A stretch of 64,000 nt of DNA, from contig OZ024854.1 in NCBI GenBank assembly GCA_964017155.1, positions 49,593,567 to 49,657,566 of the forward strand, given 5' to 3'. Position 1 is the stretch's first letter. Each line of letters starts with the position of its first letter. The position numbers and the translations under genes were made by a program. The notes below the pieces were generated by a model, which was not told the origin of the DNA, searched no databases, and saw only the letters and a list, made by a program, of their open reading frames with translations. This document shows positions 59,001 through 64,000 of this stretch, in pieces. Source of the stretch: Oasisia sp. SBJ-2009 (Eukaryota > Annelida > Polychaeta > Sabellida > Siboglinidae).

Positions 59001-59506
59001 ACAATCCACCCCATCTGGAAACCTTTGAATTACCCAGTGACATCAAAACAGACTTTAAATTGATAATCCAAACATCTGTCTGTCTCTACTACATTGCTTG
59101 TGTATATATGAAACTGTTGTGTTGTCTTGAAAGCATCTGCCTTTTCAGAATTGGTCAACGTCCTCCATTTAATACACTGTATAATCAAAAAAATACTTTT
59201 AAACTAAATTTGCCTGAAAATTATTGTATATCTCTTCAGAAACACTGATGGAAACAGTCCTTAGTCAAATAGATAACTGTTTAAGTATAAAAGTCAGTAG
59301 ATAAACATACATTTTTATGACAACCAAACAAAGTTTACCTTTTTCTGCAGTGTGCTAAGTTTGCGCTCTCTGATGTTCAGGTGGTCCCGTAACTCACTCA
59401 ACTCTAGGTCGACTCGCTTCTTGTCGTTCTGAGTGACCACCAGGTGCTGGCCCTTCTGCCTGATCACCTCGTCCTTCTCCCTCAGGCGCTCCTGGAGGCA
59501 CTTCAC
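48559..59506 (-). CDS. ERC: ERC/ELKS/CAST/Bruchpilot scaffold, C-terminal half (11 exons, 5' partial)
   Basis: Eleven minus-strand exons (59,506 down to 48,559) with GT-AG borders join in phase into 506 codons including the stop. Nearly all of it is coiled coil, and the order follows human ERC1/ERC2: LNIRERKLSTLQKK, VEDLEDRVKDKEDELTSLK, IERLKEQRER, EVDRLLLILKESETEK, VGTLKHSQQTEKTK with EEARKREESL, MKELYEMKQEAIVAGISEKD with AHIALLEM, TQKRMKL, and a final Gly-Ile-Trp-Thr where vertebrates have Gly-Ile-Trp-Ala. Known role: presynaptic active-zone and cortical scaffold that binds RIM (through the C-terminal PDZ ligand), liprin-alpha and others. The N-terminal exons lie beyond 64,000. The gene converges on SLF1. 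Confidence 0.93.
49193..49315 (-). CDS. ERC: ERC exon, TQKRMKL
   Basis: 123 bases, TTTCAG to GTGAGT. It encodes TQKRMKLVQHSGEDQKSP and a Lys-rich tail KKSPKKQKNSKKQP. Human ERC has QTQNRMKLM here. Without splicing at its donor the frame would read on to a stop at 49,112. Confidence 0.83.
50254..50401 (-). CDS. ERC: ERC exon, QEAIVAGISEKD
   Basis: 148 bases, CTGCAG to GTGAGG. QEAIVAGISEKDAHIALLEM is nearly identical to human QEALLAAISEKDANIALLEL. QEKIQLQKQLSEV continues the coiled coil. The minisatellite at 50,412-51,080 starts 11 bases before its acceptor. Confidence 0.92.
50412..51080. repeat. 31-base minisatellite
   Basis: About 21 units of CCTCCCTCCACACTCAGTCC plus ATCACAACAGA. Sites varying between units include CCACA/CCTCA and CAGA/CATA. 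It lies just upstream of an ERC acceptor and gives artefactual long frames because three units make 31 codons. Confidence 0.95.
51332..51492 (-). CDS. ERC: ERC exon, MKELYEMK
   Basis: 161 bases, TTTCAG to GTGAGG. SRSVSEELERLRQTSVEHGE and MESILEERDASLQRMQ with RTDQMKELYEMK follow human LRIERRKQLEEILEMKQ. Confidence 0.92.
51718..51958 (+). pseudogene. Possible degraded acidic coding fragment
   Basis: ATG at 51,718 opens MACNVAELLTSDESDRAQID and soon stops. A second frame continues with DDDEDENFANYITDEVEDDD and a stop near 51,958. The two could be one frameshifted acidic N-terminus, as some transposases have. It lies in an ERC intron on the other strand. Very uncertain. Confidence 0.25.
52226..53935. 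repeat. 33-base minisatellite with two unit types
   Basis: About 51 units of CCATGGTAACTAAGGTAGTG plus ATAAAGGYACAGT. Units are almost identical except for one C/T position (GGCACAG or GGTACAG). It lies in the ERC intron between 51,492 and 54,563. Long frames on both strands (Met-Val-Thr-Lys-Val-Val-Ile-Lys repeats) are artefacts of the 33-base unit. Confidence 0.97.
54170..54550 (-). mobile_element. SINE-like repeat with tRNA-type head
   Basis: On the minus strand a B-box GGTTCAATTCC lies near 54,480-54,490. The body carries CCGAAAGACAC- and GGGATCTTTTAC-like blocks (plus strand), common in invertebrate dispersed repeats. It ends about 13 bases from an ERC donor. Confidence 0.55.
54563..54694 (-). 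CDS. ERC: ERC exon, TLIKQYEERVEEL
   Basis: 132 bases, TTTTAG to GTTGGT, 44 codons of coiled coil (KQYEERVEELEEALRESVK, MAEQHVKIEQQEKQ). Phase 0 on both sides. It replaces the human IEELMNALEKTRQEL segment. Confidence 0.88.
54700..55430. other. ERC intron, unique part
   Basis: No gene or clear repeat was seen before the TG-rich array that begins near 55,435. Confidence 0.4.
55435..55671. repeat. 24-25 base TG-rich minisatellite ending at an ERC donor
   Basis: Units of GTGTGTTGTGTGAGTGTGCT give way to GTCGTGGTGTGTAGTGAGAT. The last unit (plus strand) contains the intron's first bases, GTACAAACCACGACAGAC on the minus strand. Confidence 0.9.
55672..55807 (-). CDS. ERC: ERC exon, VGTLKHSQQTEK
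   Basis: 136 bases, TTGCAG to GTACAA. LRKKVGTLKHSQQTEKTKSV and EEARKREESLGSDSSQLK closely match human NKKVANLKHNQQLEKKKNAQ and EEVRRREDSM. Confidence 0.95.
55808..55873. repeat. CAC/CAT trinucleotide-rich tract
   Basis: Imperfect CAC, CAT and ATCACC units. On the minus strand this is the GT/GGT tract directly before an ERC acceptor. Confidence 0.85.
55988..56095. repeat. (TA)n microsatellite
   Basis: Interrupted TA runs in an ERC intron. Confidence 0.93.
56199..56398 (-). CDS. ERC: ERC exon, EVDRLLLILKE
   Basis: 200 bases, TTCAG to GTGAGT. TNKKLSLLQGQLQKYEATAD and KEVDRLLLILKESETEKSKL match human AEVDRLLEILKEVENEKN. It ends in phase 2. Confidence 0.95.
56405..56760. repeat. 29-31 base minisatellite beginning at an ERC acceptor
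   Basis: About 12 units of CATTATCATTACAGTCAGAT plus TAACATGGT. The first unit (CAGATGGAACACGATCGTTA and on) starts seven bases from the exon and holds the acceptor's pyrimidine tract. Confidence 0.93.
57248..57388 (-). CDS. ERC: ERC exon, coiled coil
   Basis: 141 bases, TGTCAG to GTGAGT, 47 codons (AAVLELQGEISELKSAKRSS, EVTRLQERLDQ). Preceded on the minus strand by five TCTG units that form the pyrimidine tract. Confidence 0.9.
58181..58304 (-). CDS. ERC: ERC exon, LKEQRER
   Basis: 124 bases, CGTAG to GTTTGG. LKEQRERCDVDHQEELARSE matches human ERLKEQRERDD. ADLQSQLDEKQ matches human VNALQAELTEKE. Confidence 0.94.
58745..58899 (-). CDS. ERC: ERC exon, VEDLEDRVKDKE
   Basis: 155 bases, GACAG to GTAGGG. 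VEDLEDRVKDKEDELTSLKV and LMSGLQESLSSKEKQIE align with human LRDKDKQLTNLKDRVK and LEEALSEKERIIE. Confidence 0.94.
59339..59506 (-). CDS. ERC: ERC exon, LNIRERKLSTLQKK
   Basis: 168 bases, CTACAG to GTAAAC. VKCLQERLREKDEVIRQKGQ and ELRDHLNIRERKLSTLQKK match human VDALRLRLEEKESFL and MKDMLEVKERKINVLQKK. It begins in phase 0, so it would follow the donor repeated at 62.8-64.0 kb. Confidence 0.94.
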
Positions 59507-59513
59507 CTGTAGT

Positions 59514-60213
59514 GAAGATACTTACTACACAGTCAAGACACATTGCTACACAGCAAAGATACATTACTACACAGTCAAGATACATTGCTACACAGCAAAG
59601 ATACATTACTACACAGTCAAGACACATTGCTACACAGCAAAGATACATTACTACACAGTCAAGACACATTGCTACACAGCAAAGATACATTACTACACAG
59701 TCAAGACACATTGCTACACAGTCAAGACACATTGTTACACAGCAAAGATACATTACTACACAGTCAAGATACATTACTACACAGTCAAGACACATTGTTA
59801 CACAGCAAAGATACATTATTATACAATAAAGATACATTGTTACACAGCAAAGATACATTATTATACAATAAAGATACATTATTACACAGCAAAGATACAT
59901 TATTACACAGCAAAGATACATTGTTACACAGCAAAGATACATTGTTACACAGCAAAGATACATTATTACACAGCAAAGATACATTATTACACAGTCAAGA
60001 CACATTGTTACACAGCAAAGATACATTATTATACAATAAAGATACATTATTACACAGCAAAGATACATTATTACACAGCAAAGATACATTGTTACACAGC
60101 AAAGATACATTGTTACACAGCAAAGATACATTATTACACAGCAAAGATACATTATTACACAGCAAAGATACATTGTTACACAGCAAAGATACATTGTTAC
60201 ACAGCAAATATAC
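59514..60213. repeat. 21-base minisatellite, left part
   Basis: About 33 units of AGCAAAGATACATTATTACA with variants CAGTCAAGACACATTG. It starts within eight bases of an ERC acceptor. It is split by the hAT insertion and resumes at 62,342-62,412. Confidence 0.95.
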
Positions 60214-60221
60214 ATTATTAC

Positions 60222-62341
60222 TAGTGCTGGTTCGATACCAAAAATATCGAAGTATCGCGATACTTGCGAAAGTTCGATACCGATATTTAGTGGTATCGCG
60301 ATACTTCGATATTTTTTGTATCGAACGCCCACTATTCGATACCTTCGATACCTTCGATACCTTCGATACCTTCGATACCTTCGATACCTTCGATATTTCG
60401 ATACTCGACATCGAGTTCATTCGACGAAGTCGATGCGAAAGCGCAACATCGTTGTTGATGATGACGTTGTTTACGGGAGCTATCACTACAGCGCTTCGCA
60501 GCCTAAATTGACTTAGGCGTGGTTGTTTAAAAAATAATATAACATAAAATGTGAATTGTTTTCTAAAACTTTATTGTAGAATTAGTCTCTATAATAACTG
60601 TTTCCTGTGTGCTATCTTAGGCTTAGCGTAGGTCAGACTTCGCTTAGCCTCGTTACCCAAACCAAGGTTCGTATGTGACGCTCTCGTTTGGTGGCAGTAC
60701 CATGCCATCTTTCTCCCTACTTTATTTACGGTTACGCGTACAAAAACACACATCCTATAGTATTTGTATAGAGTGTTTATTGCATGCACTAGTATTTATG
60801 AAACTAGTTTAATAATAATATTATTAATATAAATATTTATTCGAGCGCGATGCGGAGGTTGTGTTTATCCGGGTTCCGTTTGGTGGCGCCACCATTTGCC
60901 GTACACGATGCCCACAACCAAGGTGAACGACAATAAGTCGCAACGTTCATCGCTAATAATTTGGCAGTTTTCCAACAAAGAGTGTCTGCTGTGCTAGAGG
61001 CGTCTCAAAGATAGCGGGGGAAATACATCGAATTTGACGAAACATGTCACCATTCAAGAAGCTATCAAAACGTGATGATAAACTTTCATCGTATGGCGTC
61101 GTCGACATCGTGGACAACGTCGCATTGCCATTGACTCGAGAATGTATTCTATCGAAATATTCGACAGTGAGCGATCAATGGACATCTAGTTACAGTCGAA
61201 GCGAATCGCCATTGGTTGCCGAATCTACTAAGTAACTGCGGCAAACATCGCCAAGAAGTGACATACACGACGTGACTGATTAACGATGACGATGTGCTTA
61301 CTGCATCTACTGTCACTCTCACTGTGACACTGCCAGTCACTGGCACTGGCCAAACAGATTCACCACTGGCAGAGCCAGAGGTAGAGGAAGAAACTGACCG
61401 GTTCTTGAAAACAGTTGCAAAAACATTATGGGGCTTTTTATGTGTACTTGATAACGTGGTAATTTAAGTTTTATATAAAAAAATTGGTGTGAACTGGGAA
61501 GTGCAATTGTAATTTTTATTAATATTTTTTCTATTATTAATTAGTGTTATTTTATTGTAATCGTCTATATAGTTTTGATGTTAAATCACAATTATCTTTA
61601 CGATACAATTAATTATAAAACAGTTATAACAGTGAGTGTACAGCTGTGCTGGCAGTGACACTATTATAAGTGATAGGTGTATTTATATTTAATATAATAA
61701 TAACATTATTTGTATGTTATGTTTCAGCTGTATTTGTTGACGGTCACTTTAGGAGACACATTGAATTGAAATTAAGCTGCTATGTTATAGTGTATTTACA
61801 AACAGCTGGGGTGAAGTACTTAATTTAAAATAATTCAGTGCTATTGATGAATTTATTTGTCACTAGGTATTTTATTGCAGTTGACTTTATTGTTTTAATT
61901 TTATATTACAGTTACCTTTTAGTTTTACAACAGTAATCAATTATATTGAAACTGTTGTTTGTTTACTTACATAAAATGAAAATTGCATTGTAATCATTGT
62001 TTGCATGACTATAAAATTATCACATATTTCCCTACTTGTAAGTGAAAAATTGTGTGTGTTTCTGTGGCATTAGTCTAAGTGGATAGTAGTGTGTTTCTTT
62101 GGAGATCTCTACTGTACTGAATTACACTTACAAGGTAAATTTTGAGTATTGAATAAAAATCTGCCATATTGATCAGTATCGAAGAATTCTGGTATCGAAC
62201 CAGCACTACTTCTGTTGCATACTGCTTCTACTGGGAACTGTGTTCTATGTGCATATTAGACTTACAACGTAAGTATCGAGTATCGAACAAAATTCAGGTA
62301 TCGATCGGTATCGAACAAAACCTGGTATCGAACCAGCACTA
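60222..62341 (+). mobile_element. Non-autonomous hAT transposon inserted in a minisatellite
   Basis: The ends TAGTGCTGGTTCGATACC and GGTATCGAACCAGCACTA are perfect inverted copies. The eight-base duplication ATTATTAC flanks both sides (60,214-60,221 and 62,342-62,349). This is the hAT signature. Subterminal CTTCGATAC units are repeated (60,345-60,390). Near 60,908-61,070 the plus strand has a BED-finger-like remnant, and the rest of the transposase is missing. 61,500-62,200 is AT-rich and without genes. Confidence 0.88.
60908..61075 (+). pseudogene. BED-type zinc finger remnant of hAT transposase
   Basis: The translation reads SLIIWQFSNKECLLC, an in-frame TAG, then RRLKDSGGNTSNLTKH. This is the pattern of a BED finger (Trp-x-Phe, Cys-x2-Cys and the LKxSGGNTSNLxxH block). 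The stop falls at the expected second Cys region, and the frame stops again just after, so it is dead. Confidence 0.65.
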
Positions 62342-62412
62342 ATTATTACACAGCAAAGATACATTATTACACAGCAAAGATACATTGTTACACAATAAAG
62401 ATATATTATTAG
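62342..62412. repeat. 21-base minisatellite, right part
   Basis: Continuation of the array at 59,514-60,213 after the hAT insertion. It ends in ATATATTATTAGACAG. Confidence 0.9.
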
Positions 62413-62750
62413 ACAGAACGTGTCATTCCTTCAACTGCTCAGAGTGGCTTAGACTTCACTTCATGGCTGACTTCAGTAACCATCCTGCTTACATCTGTAG
62501 TTAATATTACATATCTCCAAAACAGTTAATAAATGGGCCCTGAATAATATTACTGTTGGTCATTCCAACTTGTACCAATTTGAAGAAAGCCTTGAAATGG
62601 TACTTGATCAATTTGTTTCATTGTTTCCGACCAAATGTACTTGCACTTAGAACAGTAGTTGATAAGTTTGTTTCAGAGTACAGGTACTTGTTCTCATACT
62701 TGACATAAGACATTTGTACTTCACCTAAGTACTTGGCACTGCTCACAACA
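62413..62750. other. ERC intron, unique part
   Basis: No gene or clear repeat was seen. Confidence 0.4.
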
Positions 62751-62754
62751 CTCT

Positions 62755-64000
62755 GCCCCACCTCTGCTAGGTGTGTCACTTACATCAGCCTGCAGCATGG
62801 CCCCAGCCTGTGCTAGGTGTGTCACTTACATCAGCCTGCAGCATGGCTCCCTGCCTGTGCTAGGTGTGTCACTTACATCAGCCTGCAGCATGGCCCCAGC
62901 CTGTGCTAGGTGTGTCACTTACATAAGCCTGCAGCATGGCTCCCTGTGCTAGGTGTGTCACCTACATTAGCCTGCAGCATGGCCCCCTGTGCTAGGTGTG
63001 TCACCTACATTAGCCTGCAGCATGGCCCCCTGTGCTAGGTGTGTCACTTACATAAGCCTGCAGCATGGCCCCAGCCTGTGCTAGGTGTGTCACTTACATC
63101 AGCCTGCAGCATGGCCCTCCTGTGTTAGGTGTGTCACTTACATCAGCCTGCAGCATGGCCCTCCTGTGTTAGGTGTGTCACTTACATCAGCCTGCAGCAT
63201 GGCCCTCCTGTGTTAGGTGTGTCACTTACATCAGCCTGCAGCATGGCCCTCCTGTGTTAGGTGTGTCACTTACATCAGCCTGCAGCATGGCCCCCCTGTG
63301 TTAGGTGTGTCACTTACATCAGCCTGCAGCATGGCCCTCCTGTGCTAGGTGTGTCACTTACGTCAGCCTGCAGCATGGCCCTCCTGTGCTAGGTGTGTCC
63401 CTTACATCAGCCTGCAGCATGGCCCTCCTGTGCTAGGTGTGTCACTTACATCAGCCTGCAGCATGGCCCTCCTGTGCTAGGTGTGTCACTTACATCAGCC
63501 TGCAGCATGGCCCTCCTGTGCTAGGTGTGTCACTTACGTCAGCCTGCAGCATGGCCCTCCTGTGCTAGGTGTGTCACTTACATCAGCCTGCAGCATGGCC
63601 CTCCTGTGCTAGGTGTGTCACTTACGTCAGCCTGCAGCATGGCCCTCCTGTGCTAGGTGTGTCACTTACGTCAGCCTGCAGCATGGCCCCCCTGTGCTAG
63701 GTGTGTCACTTACGTCAGCCTGCAGCATGGCCCCAGCCTGTACTAGGTGTGTCACTTACGTCAGCCTGCAGCATGGCCCCAGCCTGTACTAGGTGTGTCA
63801 CTTACGTCAGCCTGCAGCATGGCCCTCCTGTGCTAGGTGTGTCACTTACGTCAGCCTGCAGCATGGCCCCCCTGTGCTAGGTGTGTCACTTACGTCAGCC
63901 TGCAGCATGGCCCTCCTGTGCTAGGTGTGTCACTTACGTCAGCCTGCAGCATGGCCCTCCTGTGTTAGGTGTGTCACTTACGTCAGCCTGCAGCATGGCC
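62755..64000 (-). repeat. 43-48 base minisatellite carrying an ERC exon end and splice donor
   Basis: Twenty-eight units run to the window edge. On the minus strand each reads GAGGGCCATGCTGCAGGCTG, then AY, then GTAAGTGACACACCTAGCAC. The first block encodes Arg-Ala-Met-Leu-Gln-Ala-Asp, as expected (human RAAILQTE) immediately before the ERC exon at 59,506, and GTAAGT is a strong donor in phase 0. The genuine exon probably lies just beyond 64,000. A few left-hand units have a changed donor (GTAGGT). Confidence 0.85.

Noticed and set aside
59394..60511. Cys/Tyr/Met repeat frames on both strands
   Set aside because: 21-base minisatellite. Only the ERC exon at 59,339-59,506 is real coding.
62755..64000. 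CRISPR-like array of regular repeats
   Set aside because: Units are contiguous without unique spacers and the genome is that of an animal.

Overview
This is nuclear DNA of an animal, probably a marine invertebrate. Genes are split by GT-AG introns, intergenic and intronic DNA is AT-rich, and the window is crowded with microsatellites, minisatellites, non-LTR retrotransposons, tRNA-derived SINEs and short inverted-repeat DNA transposons. The species cannot be named; a lophotrochozoan or other marine bilaterian is a guess. No prokaryotic gene organisation is visible.

Layout. 1-2.2 kb: mostly non-coding, with two tandem near-perfect hairpins. 2.2-6.1 kb: a region bounded by inverted repeats that holds the broken remains of a PIN/FEN-like nuclease-type gene. 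6.5-7.1 kb: a LINE 3' end running into an (AGACG)n tail. 8.1-8.7 kb: a foldback element built from GTGATCTCGGCC units. 10.1-14.2 kb: an apparently intact CR1-like LINE whose ORF1 and ORF2 share one frame and are separated by a single TAG. 15.6-17.2 kb: seven dispersed copies of one 13-mer.

17.8-43.5 kb (+): an orthologue of SLF1/ANKRD32, the factor that brings SMC5-SMC6 to DNA damage. Nineteen exons (24,671-43,476) join in phase into a 1409-residue frame: BRCT pair, linker with an 11-residue repeat, helical middle, ankyrin repeats. The four exons that encode the BRCT pair occur a second time upstream (17,769-20,366), with the last two exons identical in length, so there is either a four-BRCT protein or a truncated tandem paralogue.

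48.6-64 kb (-), convergent with SLF1: the C-terminal half of an ERC/ELKS/CAST/Bruchpilot active-zone scaffold. Eleven exons join in phase into 505 codons that end in a RIM PDZ ligand-like Gly-Ile-Trp-Thr. Its 5' part lies beyond base 64,000.

The most striking pattern is that tandem arrays repeatedly start within a few bases of SLF1 and ERC splice sites. At 62.76-64.0 kb, 28 repeat units each carry the end of an ERC exon together with its 5' splice donor.
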